From Paucibacter sp. DJ2R-2 (GTDB lineage Bacteria; Pseudomonadota; Gammaproteobacteria; Burkholderiales; Burkholderiaceae_C), in the NCBI RefSeq assembly GCF_025717675.1, contig NZ_JAJIRT010000013.1, positions 98,309 to 162,308 of the forward strand: DNA of 64,000 nt. The letters run 5' to 3'. Position numbers and translations under genes: made by a program. This document shows, in pieces, positions 8,914 through 17,242 of the stretch. The notes beneath the pieces are model-generated. The model had not been told where the DNA came from. It searched no databases and saw only the letters and a program-made list of their open reading frames with translations. Every line of letters starts with the position of its first letter. The first letter of the stretch is position 1.

Positions 8914-9819
8914 TCAGTCGGCGGCGTCGCAGTCCAGCGCGCCGGGGTTCATGTCGTATTCCGATTCGAGCAGGGCCCAGGCTTCCTCGGCGCTCTCAAC
9001 GAAATGGAAGAGCTTTTCGTCGCCGGGGCTGATCATGCCGGTTTCGACCAGCCAGTCGAAGTTGATCAAGCGGGTCCAGAACTCGCGGCCGAACATCAGG
9101 ATGGGTCGGCGCCGGCTCTTGCCCGTCTGGATCAGCGTCATGGTCTCGAACAGCTCGTCCAGGGTGCCAAAGCCCCCGGGGAAGCAGACCAAGGCCACAG
9201 AGCGCATCAGGAAATGCATCTTGCGCAGGGCGAAGTAGTGAAAGCGGAAGCACAGCTCCGGCGTGATGTAGGGGTTGGGATGCTGCTCATGCGGCAGCAC
9301 GATGTTCAGGCCTATGCTCTTGCCGCCCACCTCGTAGGCGCCGCGGTTGCCCGCTTCCATGATGCCGGGTCCACCGCCCGTGACCACATAGATGGGGTTG
9401 TGGCGCTGCGTGGAGACGGTGGTGACCAGTGCTGCAAAACGCCGCGCTTCCTCGTAGTAATGGCTCATGGAGAGCTGCATCTCGGCGCGCTTGAGCGCTT
9501 CGGCGTCGCCGCTCTGCAGGGCCTGTTCGACCTTTTGCTCGGCCACCTCACGGGGCAGGATGCGGGCGCTGCCGAACATGACGATGGTGGACTTGATGCC
9601 CAGTTCCTGCTGCACCAGCTCGGGCTTGAGCAACTCCAGCTGCATGCGCACCGGCCGCAGCTCCTCGCGCAGCAGGAACTCGCTGTCGTCGAAAGCCAAG
9701 CGATAGGCGCTGCCGGGCTGGTCGTAATTGGGCTGCGGAATGCCGCGCCGCGCTTCTTGCACCTCTTCCTTGGCGCTGGGGAAATTGCGGGCGATCAGGG
9801 GTTTGCGCTTTTGGCTCAT
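8914..9819 (-). CDS. LOG-family (TIGR00730-type) nucleotide phosphoribohydrolase
   Basis: 301-residue Rossmann-fold protein of the lysine-decarboxylase-like LOG family, whose characterised members release the base from nucleoside monophosphates (cytokinin ribotides, AMP). Signature motifs are VVTGGGPGIMEAGNRGAYE and FPGGFGTLDELFE. The N-terminal 90 residues are a helical extension common in the longer proteobacterial branch. No cytokinin genes are nearby, so a role in nucleotide salvage is as likely. The 138-base region upstream is AT-rich for this genome and probably holds its promoter. Confidence 0.88.
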   Translation of the reverse strand: MSQKRKPLIARNFPSAKEEVQEARRGIPQPNYDQPGSAYRLAFDDSEFLLREELRPVRMQLELLKPELVQQELGIKSTIVMFGSARILPREVAEQKVEQALQSGDAEALKRAEMQLSMSHYYEEARRFAALVTTVSTQRHNPIYVVTGGGPGIMEAGNRGAYEVGGKSIGLNIVLPHEQHPNPYITPELCFRFHYFALRKMHFLMRSVALVCFPGGFGTLDELFETMTLIQTGKSRRRPILMFGREFWTRLINFDWLVETGMISPGDEKLFHFVESAEEAWALLESEYDMNPGALDCDAAD

Positions 9820-9957
9820 GTCAGGGTCCTGACCTCAGGCCTGCGGGCCGTCGGTCGTTTCAGTTGCGGAGTCAGCCGCTGGGCGCAGCTTACGAGAAGC
9901 TGCGGAGAATTTTGTTTCGTAAAAAACTGAAAAACAGAGGTTTGGTGTGTGCATGGC

Positions 9958-10710
9958 TCAGATTGTTTGCTTGCAAACGCTGCAGCCAGGGTCTTTCTGC
10001 ACGAGTATTTCGCTCCACTCCATGCGCTTGCCGTCCAGCATCAGCAGGCGCCCGGCCAGAGTTTCACCGGCGCCCAGCAAGGCTTTCAGTGCCTCGGCAG
10101 CCTGCATGCTGCCGATGATGCCCACCAGGGGCGCCAGCACGCCCATCAGGGCGCAATGGGCCTCCTCGAAGCGGCTGTCGGGCGGGAACAGGCATGCGTA
10201 GCAGGGCGCCAGGGCCTGGCGGCTGTCATAGACGCTGATCTGGCCATGCCAGCCGGTGGCGGCGCCGGAGATCAGGGGCTTGGCGTGTTTGACGCAGGCC
10301 CGGTTGACCGCCTGGCGGGTGGCGAAGTTGTCGCAGCAGTCCAGCACCACATCAACCTCGCGCACGAGTTCATCCAGCAGCGCCGCATCGGCGCGCGCTT
10401 GCACCGTGCGCAGCGTCGGGTCGGGGTTGATGGCCGCCATCGCCTGGGCAGCCGACTCGACCTTGGGGCTGCCAATGCGCGCCTGGGTGTGGGCGATCTG
10501 GCGCTGCAGATTGGTCAGCTCGACTGCATCGTCGTCGACTAGGGTGATGTGACCGACACCGGCTGAGGCGAGGTAGAGCGCGGCCGGAGAACCCAGGCCG
10601 CCCGCGCCGATGATCAGGGCCCGCGATTGCAGCAGGCGCTGTTGACCCTCGATGCCGATTTCGTCCAGCAGGATGTGGCGCGAGTAGCGCAGCAACTGTT
10701 CGTCATTCAT
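9958..10710 (-). CDS. moeB: MoeB/ThiF-family adenylyltransferase
   Basis: 250-residue E1-like enzyme that adenylates the C-terminal glycine of a sulfur-carrier protein (MoaD or ThiS). The nucleotide-binding motif is IIGAGGLGSPAALYLASAGV, followed by the conserved acidic and Arg positions in DDDAVELTNLQRQ. Zinc-binding cysteine pairs appear as CYAC and CSVC, and the conserved DCCDNFATR is present. I chose the ATG giving MNDEQLLRYSRHILL because this is the family N-terminus; an upstream ATG at 10737 adds nine residues. It lies immediately below the CtpA terminator, so it probably has its own promoter or depends on read-through. Confidence 0.88.
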   Translation of the reverse strand: MNDEQLLRYSRHILLDEIGIEGQQRLLQSRALIIGAGGLGSPAALYLASAGVGHITLVDDDAVELTNLQRQIAHTQARIGSPKVESAAQAMAAINPDPTLRTVQARADAALLDELVREVDVVLDCCDNFATRQAVNRACVKHAKPLISGAATGWHGQISVYDSRQALAPCYACLFPPDSRFEEAHCALMGVLAPLVGIIGSMQAAEALKALLGAGETLAGRLLMLDGKRMEWSEILVQKDPGCSVCKQTI

Positions 10711-10738
10711 GGCGCCAGCATAGCCTGCAGCGCCCATG

Positions 10739-10766
10739 AAAAAGGCCCGCTGAGAAGCGGGCCTTA
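10739..10766 (-). terminator. rho-independent terminator of the CtpA gene
   Basis: A perfect 10-bp stem (AAGGCCCGCT / AGCGGGCCTT) with a four-base loop is followed on the minus strand by TTTTT. It lies about 30 bases beyond the protease stop codon and just before the moeB start region. Confidence 0.82.
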
Positions 10767-10794
10767 CCTTGGCTTGCTGCCGGTAAGCCGTGGC

Positions 10795-12231
10795 TTACTC
10801 GCCAGTCTTGGCTTCGGCCTTGCGTTCCACCGCAGTCTTGGACACCAGCACCGGCTGGCCTTTGAGTTGGTTCAGTGCTTGCGCCAGTTGGAAGTCCTCG
10901 GCACTGCCGAACTCGGGCAGGGGCTTGGGCGGCTCATTCTTCTTGGCGTACTCGGCTTCCAGCTTCTGGCGCGCTTCCTCGCGGGCCTTCTCGCGGGCTT
11001 CGTCCTTCACTTCGTCTTTGCCGCCCAGATGTTTTTCCAGATCGGCTTCGCGGGTGCGCAGGGCGGCGAAGACATTGCCTTCGGCGGTTTCGTCCAACTG
11101 GATGTCGGGCACGATGCCGGTGGCCTGGATGGAGCGGCCGCTCGGCGTGTAGTAGCGCGCGGTGGTGATCTTGAGCGCGGTGTCCGGGCTCAGCTGGCGA
11201 ACGGTCTGCACCGAGCCCTTGCCGAAGGTCTGGGCGCCCATGATCAGCGCGCGCTTGTGGTCCTGGAGGGCGCCGGCGACGATCTCGCTGGCCGAAGCCG
11301 AGCCTTCGTTGACCAGCACGATCATCGGCACTTTTTTGAGCGCTGCCGGCAGTTTCTTCAGCGGGTCGTTGCCGCCGCGGCGCAGGTAGTAATCAGGGCT
11401 GGCCTTGAAGCTGGCCTTGGAGTCGGCGATCTGGCCGTTGGTGCTGACCACCTCGACGTCGCGACTCAGGAAGGCCGAGGAAATCGCCACCGAGGCTTCC
11501 AGCAGGCCGCCCGGGTCATTGCGCAGGTCCAGCACCAGGCCCTTGAGATTGGGCTCCTGCTTATAGATCTCTTCCAGCTTCTTGGCGAAGTCTTCCACCG
11601 TGCGGTCTTGGAACTGGCTCACGCGCAGCCAGGCATAGCCGGGCTCGACCACCTTGCCGCGCACGCTCTGGGCGCGGATTTCTTCGCGCACGATGGTGAC
11701 GGGGAAGCTGCGGTTTTCGCTCTTGCGGTAGATGGTCAGCTGAACCTTGGTGTTGAGCTCGCCGCGCATGCGCTTGACGGCCTGGTCGAGGCCGAGGCCG
11801 CGCACCAGGGTGTCGTCGATCTTGCTGATCAGGTCGCCGCTCTTGAGGCCGGCGCGGAAGGCGGGCGAGCCCTCGATCGGCGAGACGATCTTGACCAAGC
11901 CGTCTTCCATGCCGATTTCGATGCCGACACCGACGAATTTGCCGGTCGTGCCTTCGCGGAACTCCTTGAAGTTCTTCTTGTCGAAGAACTGAGAGTGCGG
12001 GTCCAGGCCGGAGACCATGCCGGCGATCGCGTCATTGATCAGTTTTTTCTCATCGACGGGTTCGACGTAATCGGACTTGACCATGCCGAACACGGCAGCC
12101 AGCTGTTGCAGCTCTTCCAGTGGCAGCGGCGAGAGGCTGCTGCGGGCGTTGGCCTGCAATTGCATCGTGGTCAATGCGCCTGCAACGGCGCCCAGAGCGA
12201 GCCAGCCGGCAACTTTCAATTTGGCACTCAT
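10795..12231 (-). CDS. ctpA: S41 carboxy-terminal processing protease
   Basis: 478-residue periplasmic tail-specific protease. An N-terminal membrane or signal segment (LALGAVAGALTTMQLQANA) covers about residues 9-28. A PDZ domain covers about 95-185 (GVGIEIGMEDGLVKIVSPIE). The peptidase core has LVLDLRNDPGGLLEASV, the catalytic Ser in NEGSASASEIVAGAL and the catalytic Lys in FGKGSVQTV. A Lys/Glu-rich tail (about 420-478) is charged and probably helical. The family processes C-terminal ends of envelope proteins. The start sits behind AGGACAGG. The gene ends in a strong terminator. Confidence 0.94.
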   Translation of the reverse strand: MSAKLKVAGWLALGAVAGALTTMQLQANARSSLSPLPLEELQQLAAVFGMVKSDYVEPVDEKKLINDAIAGMVSGLDPHSQFFDKKNFKEFREGTTGKFVGVGIEIGMEDGLVKIVSPIEGSPAFRAGLKSGDLISKIDDTLVRGLGLDQAVKRMRGELNTKVQLTIYRKSENRSFPVTIVREEIRAQSVRGKVVEPGYAWLRVSQFQDRTVEDFAKKLEEIYKQEPNLKGLVLDLRNDPGGLLEASVAISSAFLSRDVEVVSTNGQIADSKASFKASPDYYLRRGGNDPLKKLPAALKKVPMIVLVNEGSASASEIVAGALQDHKRALIMGAQTFGKGSVQTVRQLSPDTALKITTARYYTPSGRSIQATGIVPDIQLDETAEGNVFAALRTREADLEKHLGGKDEVKDEAREKAREEARQKLEAEYAKKNEPPKPLPEFGSAEDFQLAQALNQLKGQPVLVSKTAVERKAEAKTGE

Positions 12232-12449
12232 GATGCGAGCCTGTCCTGTCGGTGAAATACAGCAATGTCGTGGTGGGCGAAGCGTAGCAGTCGCAGGAAA
12301 ACCACGCCTTCAGTATATGCCCGCAGGGCTTTCGCTTGGCGGGCAGACAGCTGCATTTGCCCCTCCAAATCGCTGGATTCAAGTGCACAAACAGACGAAA
12401 CGCAGGGCTTTACGCCAGCTTTACGTTTTCGGTGACTTTCGGCACCCGG

Positions 12450-13613
12450 TCAGAGCGGGCTCTCCGTACGGGCCGTGTCGCCGCTCAGCGCGGGGAATGT
12501 CACGACGTGGTCGACATGGGCTCGTATGCCGATCCATTCGCCCAGATGGTGGTCGTGGTGCGAAGGCACATGGGCCTTGAGGCGGTCGCCGGTGGCCAGA
12601 CGCAAGGTGTAGAGAAAGTCCGCGCCGCGAAAGATCTTGCGTTCGATTTGCGCTTTCACCGGCGCCGCGTCGTCATGAATGATGTCATCGGCCCGCAGCA
12701 GCACATCGCAGGCACCGTCCGGGTAGGCGCTGGCCATGGCGCAGGCTTCGGCATCCACCAGCGCACCCACAGGGGTCAGCACCTCGGGGCCGTCAGCCCC
12801 GGCGACGATGCGGCCCGGTGCGAAGACGCTGTGGCCGATGAAGTCGGCCACAAAGCGTGTGGCAGGGCGGTGGTAGACGGTGTACGGCGCATCCCATTGC
12901 TCCAGCCGGCCCTTGTTCATGACACCGACGACATCGCCGATGGCAAAGGCTTCGGACTGGTCATGGGTCACGAACAACGCGGTGGTGGCGCTGGCATGCA
13001 GGATGGCGCGCAACTCTTGGGACAGGTGCTCGCGCAGGTCGACGTCGAGGCTGGAGAAGGGCTCATCCAGCAAGAGCAGTCGCGGTGCCGGTGCCAAGGC
13101 CCGGGCCAGGGCGACACGCTGCTGCTGGCCGCCGGAAAGCTGGTGCGGCGCACGCTTGGCCGCATGGGCCAGGCCGACCAGATCGAGCATCTCGCCAATG
13201 CGACGGTCGCGGTCGCTGCGGCTCTGGTGGCGCAGGCCGAAGGCGATGTTCTCGGCCACGGACAGATGCGGGAACAGGGCGTAGTCCTGGAAGACCATGC
13301 CGATGCGGCGCGCCTCGGGCGCCAGGTGCAGGCCGAGGCTGGCGTCGGCCAGCGCTTCCCCTTCGATCAGGATTCGGCCGCTGTTCAAACGCTCCAGGCC
13401 GGCGATGCAGCGCAGCAAGGAGGTCTTGCCGCAACCCGAGGGTCCGATCAGCACGCCGATCTGCCCCCGCGCCAGACCCAGGGTGACGCCATCAACGGCG
13501 CCGGGGCGGACCTTGTTGCTGGTTGCCGTGGGTGGGTGCTGCAAGGAAGGCTGTGCCGGGCCCAGGTTGGCGCCGGGGTAGCGCAGGCCGATCTGGTCGA
13601 GTGCAAGAAACAT
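12450..13613 (-). CDS. fbpC: ABC transporter ATP-binding protein, Fe(III)/thiamine type
   Basis: 387-residue ATPase of the FbpC/PotA group. Walker A is GPSGCGKTSLLR, the Q-loop FQDYALFPHLSV, the signature LSGGQQQRVALARAL, Walker B LLLLDEPFSSLD, and the switch His FVTHDQSEAFA. A C-terminal OB-fold region covers about 260-387. The start codon is the ATG of MFLALDQIGLRYPG; extending upstream would cross the divergent promoter region. The two-domain permease gene lies divergently beyond a Fur-like palindrome, supporting ferric iron as substrate; thiamine or other metal complexes remain possible. No periplasmic binding-protein gene is present beside the pair. Confidence 0.9.
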   Translation of the reverse strand: MFLALDQIGLRYPGANLGPAQPSLQHPPTATSNKVRPGAVDGVTLGLARGQIGVLIGPSGCGKTSLLRCIAGLERLNSGRILIEGEALADASLGLHLAPEARRIGMVFQDYALFPHLSVAENIAFGLRHQSRSDRDRRIGEMLDLVGLAHAAKRAPHQLSGGQQQRVALARALAPAPRLLLLDEPFSSLDVDLREHLSQELRAILHASATTALFVTHDQSEAFAIGDVVGVMNKGRLEQWDAPYTVYHRPATRFVADFIGHSVFAPGRIVAGADGPEVLTPVGALVDAEACAMASAYPDGACDVLLRADDIIHDDAAPVKAQIERKIFRGADFLYTLRLATGDRLKAHVPSHHDHHLGEWIGIRAHVDHVVTFPALSGDTARTESPL

Positions 13614-13648
13614 GGCCTTTATGATAGCGGGCCGCCTCGCGTGTTTCG

Positions 13649-13667
13649 AATGCGGATCGTTCGCATT
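13649..13667. promoter_or_regulatory. Fur-box-like palindrome
   Basis: The 19-base element AATGCGGATCGTTCGCATT has perfect 6-bp arms and matches the betaproteobacterial Fur-type sequence AATGAGAATCATTCTCATT at 15 of 19 positions by my count. It lies 36 bases upstream of the ATPase start and 135 upstream of the permease start, so it could serve both divergent genes. Iron repression is an inference from this match. Confidence 0.5.
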
Positions 13668-13801
13668 TGCTTGATTCAGGTCAAGAGCGCGCTGTCCGGG
13701 GTCGTGGGCACCAAGCTGGCTGTGGCGCGCCGTGGCCAGCTTTTGCGCCATATTTGAGCTACCGACGCCTCCTTGGCCCCTCCTTGTTGTTTGTCGCCTG
13801 C

Positions 13802-15433
13802 ATGCTGCGTCTGATCACTGTTGTTTGCCTCTTGCTGGCCGTGCCCGTGTTCGGCGTGCTGGGTTCCTGGTTGAGTCTGGACGCACAGAGCTTGGCGCTG
13901 CTGCGCCACCAACTGGAAACGGTGCTGCCGGCCTATGCCGCTTCATCTCTGGTGTTGTCGGTGGCAGTGGCGCTTGGCGTGGCTTTGCTGGGTGGCGCGA
14001 CGGCTGCGGCGGTCAGCCTCTTTGATTTCCCCGGTCGGCGCTGGTTCGAATGGGGCTTGTTGCTGCCCATGGCCATGCCCGCCTATGTAGCGGCCTATGC
14101 CTACACCGATGCGCTGCAGTACAGCGGCGCTTTGCAGACCTGGCTGCGCGGTTTACTGGGCACAAGCCGGCCGCTCTGGTCCGATGTACGCAGCTTGCCA
14201 GGCGCGGTGCTGCTCTTTGTGCTGTGTCTCTACCCGTATGTTTATCTGCTGACCCGTACGGCGCTCAGCGAACGCGGTGTCACCTTGATGGAAACCGCTC
14301 GCATCCTCGGTGCGGGCACCTTGCGCCGGGTGCGCGAGGTGGCTCTGCCCCTGGCCCGACCGGCACTGGCAGCCGGCGTGGCGCTGGCCTTGATGGAGAC
14401 CCTGGCCGATTACGGGGTCGGAGCCTACTTCGGCCTCAACACCCTGACCACCGGCATCTACAAGGCCTGGCTGGTGATGAACGACCGCATGGCAGCCGCC
14501 CAGTTGGCCTCGGTGCTTTTGCTGGCCGTGGCCGGCCTGCTCTGGTTGGAGCGGAGGGCGCAGGCTCGGCTGCGCTTTTCCAGCAGTCGAGTAGGGGCTC
14601 AGCATGCGGCCGAAGCCCGCCCCCTGCGGCTGCACGGCCTGGCTGCATTCCTGGCTGTTGCGCTTTGCTCCGTGCCCATCTTGCTGGGCTTTGTATTGCC
14701 GGTTCTGGCCTTGCTCAAGCTGATGTGGCTGGAAGCGCGCTACGGCGAATTCGGCCTTCCACTTGCCCGCTTTGCTCAGTGGGCGTGGACGAGCTTGCAA
14801 TTGGCTGGCTTGTCCGCCGCACTGGCCGTCGCAATGGCCTTGGTGCTGGCTTATGCCGGCCGTATGGGGCACAGCGCCGGCGCGGCGCGCGGACCCGGCG
14901 CCGGCTTGTTGCGCCTGTCCACCCGCGTGGTGTCGCTCGGCTATGCCGTACCTGGCGCGGTGATCGCCGTGGGCATCCTGTTGCCCTTGGGCTGGCTGCA
15001 GGAACATGCGCCACAGCTGGGCCTGACAGGCCTTGTGACCGGCACCATCAGCGGCCTGATTTACGCCTACCTGGTGCGCTTTTCGGGCGTGGCCCTGCAG
15101 TCGGTCGAGGCGGGCTATGCCCGCATTTCGCCCAATGTGGATGAAACGGCTCGCCTGCTGGGCGCCAGTCGCTCTCGGGTGTTTTGGGAGCTGCATGCCC
15201 CACTGCTGGCCCGCTCCAGCCTGGCAGCGGCCTTGCTGGTGTTTGTTGATGTGATGAAGGAGCTGCCTGCCACTTTGGTGCTGCGCCCCTTCAACAGCGA
15301 CACCCTGGCCGTGGTGGCCTATCAAATGGCCCGAGACGAGCGGCTCGGCGAAGCGGCGCTGCCCTCGCTGGCCATTGTGCTGGTGGGCTTGGTGCCGGTG
15401 CTGATGTTGTCGAGGGCGATGCGTCAGCGCTGA
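13802..15433 (+). CDS. fbpB: iron-type ABC transporter permease (fused two-domain)
   Basis: 543-residue polytopic inner-membrane protein with two copies of the binding-protein-dependent transport permease domain, the FbpB/SfuB layout. The first half has an EAA-like loop around LMETARILGAGTLRRVREV and the second around VDETARLLGASRSRVFWEL, where the ATPase docks. About 12 hydrophobic segments are visible, starting with CLLLAVPVFGVLGSWLSL. The start at 13802 leaves a normal membrane-insertion N-terminus; upstream in-frame codons lie within the Fur-like region. The partner ATPase is divergent. The missing substrate-binding protein must be encoded elsewhere. Confidence 0.9.
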   Translation: MLRLITVVCLLLAVPVFGVLGSWLSLDAQSLALLRHQLETVLPAYAASSLVLSVAVALGVALLGGATAAAVSLFDFPGRRWFEWGLLLPMAMPAYVAAYAYTDALQYSGALQTWLRGLLGTSRPLWSDVRSLPGAVLLFVLCLYPYVYLLTRTALSERGVTLMETARILGAGTLRRVREVALPLARPALAAGVALALMETLADYGVGAYFGLNTLTTGIYKAWLVMNDRMAAAQLASVLLLAVAGLLWLERRAQARLRFSSSRVGAQHAAEARPLRLHGLAAFLAVALCSVPILLGFVLPVLALLKLMWLEARYGEFGLPLARFAQWAWTSLQLAGLSAALAVAMALVLAYAGRMGHSAGAARGPGAGLLRLSTRVVSLGYAVPGAVIAVGILLPLGWLQEHAPQLGLTGLVTGTISGLIYAYLVRFSGVALQSVEAGYARISPNVDETARLLGASRSRVFWELHAPLLARSSLAAALLVFVDVMKELPATLVLRPFNSDTLAVVAYQMARDERLGEAALPSLAIVLVGLVPVLMLSRAMRQR

Positions 15434-15559
15434 AGGTGCACGCTGGCGACGAATGCCCGTTTCAACTTGCTCCAAAGCGGCAGGTTTCCGTCTGGCCGCC
15501 AAAGGTTGAATGCGAACGCCTAGCATTTCAGCGGTTTGAGTTAGGGGGAGGCTTGTGTG

Positions 15560-15582
15560 TACCCCCGTGACTGAGGGGGGTA
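15560..15582. promoter_or_regulatory. inverted repeat TACCCCC-N9-GGGGGTA upstream of secreted-protein cluster
   Basis: Perfect 7-bp arms lie about 110 bases before the first gene of the cohesin/dockerin cluster. There is no T-tract, so it is not an obvious terminator of the upstream permease gene. It could be an operator for the cluster, but no matching regulator is adjacent. Confidence 0.35.
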
Positions 15583-15692
15583 TTGAGGGCGCTCGTGAAC
15601 TTTGTGCGATTGCCAGAGCATTTTTGTAGGCGGACTATGCGTTCACAGCAGTCGCGGTCGCGGCTGTGCTTCGAGAAACGCAGGAGTTCGCA

Positions 15693-16064
15693 ATGGAATT
15701 TCACCTCGTCCGAACGCTGAGTCGGCGCGCCCGTGAGGCAATGCTGCTGACGCTGGTCTGCTTGCCGCTGCTGAGCGCAGCGCAGGCCACCGCCAAGGCC
15801 GCTGCGCCCAGCTTGGCCGGTCCTTCCTTGGTGCAAGCCAGCAAAGGCGCCGTCTTTGAGGGGCGAGGCTACAAGCCAAATACCTCGGTTTCGATTGCCT
15901 TGGTGGCGCCCAATGGCGTTGAAACGCAGCTGACGGTGATGGTCAACGCTGAAGGCAATGTCAGCTACCGCTTGCCCGGTGGCGCGGCAGGGCAGTACAA
16001 GCTCAGCGTCTTGGACAGTTCGGGCAAGGCACTGGCCAGTACCAATTTCATGGTTGTCCAGTGA
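15693..16064 (+). CDS. small secreted Ig-like protein
   Basis: 123-residue protein with a signal peptide (about residues 1-35; hydrophobic MLLTLVCLPLLSAAQATA). The mature part is about 90 residues: a beta-rich block SKGAVFEGRGYKPNTSVSIA, then VNAEGNVSYRLPGGAAGQYKL and a C-terminal strand ending NFMVVQ. This resembles an Ig-like or carbohydrate-binding beta-sandwich, but I do not recognise a named family. The start is set by AGGAG six bases before the ATG. Its stop codon nearly abuts the next gene, so it is the first gene of a four-gene secreted cluster. Confidence 0.75.
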   Translation: MEFHLVRTLSRRAREAMLLTLVCLPLLSAAQATAKAAAPSLAGPSLVQASKGAVFEGRGYKPNTSVSIALVAPNGVETQLTVMVNAEGNVSYRLPGGAAGQYKLSVLDSSGKALASTNFMVVQ

Positions 16065-16072
16065 GGCTGATG

Positions 16073-17179
16073 ATGAGTCATCAGCAAGCAAAAAAACTGG
16101 CTTGGAATCGTTTGGCCTGCGCTTTGGCTGCCACGATGCTGCCCTTCGCGGCACCCATGGTCCGCGCGGCAGGCCCAACGGCCGGTATGGCTGCCACGCC
16201 GTCCTTGGCCAGCTTGGCCTATGTGTCTTTGCGCAGCGGCGATCCTCAGATATGGGTTCGTGACAGCCAGGGCCATGAGCAAGCCTTGACCAGCGGGCGG
16301 GGTGTCTACGCCCAGCCAGCGTTGTCGGCTGATGGTCGAATCGCTTTTGTGGCGCGCGAGGCCGGGCGCCCTGTGGTTCAGGTCATGAGCGCCGATGGCT
16401 CCGGACCTCAGCGGGTGTCGACCGGGGCAGATGCCGAAATGGCGCCAAGCTGGGCGCCTGACGGCCGCACTCTGGCGTTCTATGCCATGGACCTGAGCAG
16501 TGGTACCACGGTGCTTCGCATCGTCGATGTGCAAAGCCGTGCAGTGACAACGATCAAGGTGCCAGGCAAGTCCATGGGGCCTGCTGCGGCAAGTTGGTCA
16601 GCTGACGGGAAGCGACTTTGCTTTTTGGCCCAAGACGAGAAGGCCCGCAACCAAGCTTTTGTCGTGCAGCAGGACGGCAGCGGCTTGAAGGAACTGAGCA
16701 GCAAGTTCGCACCTCGGGGCGCGGCTTGGGCGGAGCTTTCTCCCGATGGCACGAAAGTGGTGTGGGTGGCTGACCTTCGTGAGAAGCGTTCGCACCTGAT
16801 CATCACCGAGGTGGAGAGCGGCAAGTCGGTGGACCTGACCGCGGATGTGTTGGCGTCGCATGAGTCACCCCGTTGGTCGGCCGACAGCCAGTACATCGCC
16901 TTCTCCAGCACTCGCGATGACCCAGACGGTGCTCGTACCGATGTCTTCAGCATGAAATCTGATGGCAGCGAGCTGCGCAATCTCAGCCAGCATCCGTCCG
17001 AGGACTTCGACCCCAAATGGAGCAGCGACGGCCGCCATGTGATTTTTGTCAGCCTGCGCAGTGGCACTTCATTGCTCTATCAGGTGAACGTGCAGAGCGG
17101 CAAGACCGAAGTGCTCGCCCAGCATGCTTCGCACGACATGGATCACTCGGTACGGCCTGTGGCCATGCTGGCTCGCTGA
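16073..17179 (+). CDS. TolB-like PD40 beta-propeller protein
   Basis: 368-residue exported protein with a signal peptide to about residue 33 (CALAATMLPFAAPMVRAA). It contains repeated PD40/WD40-like blades: ALSADGRIAFVAREAGRPVV, WAPDGRTLAFYAMD, WSADGKRLCFLAQDEK, LSPDGTKVVWVADLR, WSADSQYIAFSSTRDDP and WSSDGRHVIFVSLRSG. The ATG at 16073 is preferred because GAGG at 16063-16066 is correctly spaced. It starts 8 bases after the preceding stop. Unlike TolB it has no N-terminal TolA-binding domain and is not near tol-pal genes, so a cluster-specific extracellular or periplasmic role is more likely. Confidence 0.85.
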   Translation: MSHQQAKKLAWNRLACALAATMLPFAAPMVRAAGPTAGMAATPSLASLAYVSLRSGDPQIWVRDSQGHEQALTSGRGVYAQPALSADGRIAFVAREAGRPVVQVMSADGSGPQRVSTGADAEMAPSWAPDGRTLAFYAMDLSSGTTVLRIVDVQSRAVTTIKVPGKSMGPAAASWSADGKRLCFLAQDEKARNQAFVVQQDGSGLKELSSKFAPRGAAWAELSPDGTKVVWVADLREKRSHLIITEVESGKSVDLTADVLASHESPRWSADSQYIAFSSTRDDPDGARTDVFSMKSDGSELRNLSQHPSEDFDPKWSSDGRHVIFVSLRSGTSLLYQVNVQSGKTEVLAQHASHDMDHSVRPVAMLAR

Positions 17180-17242
17180 GCCCTCATCAACCAAGATCGG
17201 GCGTCGCCGGTGTGCGGCCCCAAGCCAATCAAGGATGTCACC

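Noticed and set aside
13667..13801. 45-residue N-terminal extension of the iron permease
   Set aside because: It would run through the Fur-like region, is Arg/Gly-rich rather than hydrophobic and is absent from the family.
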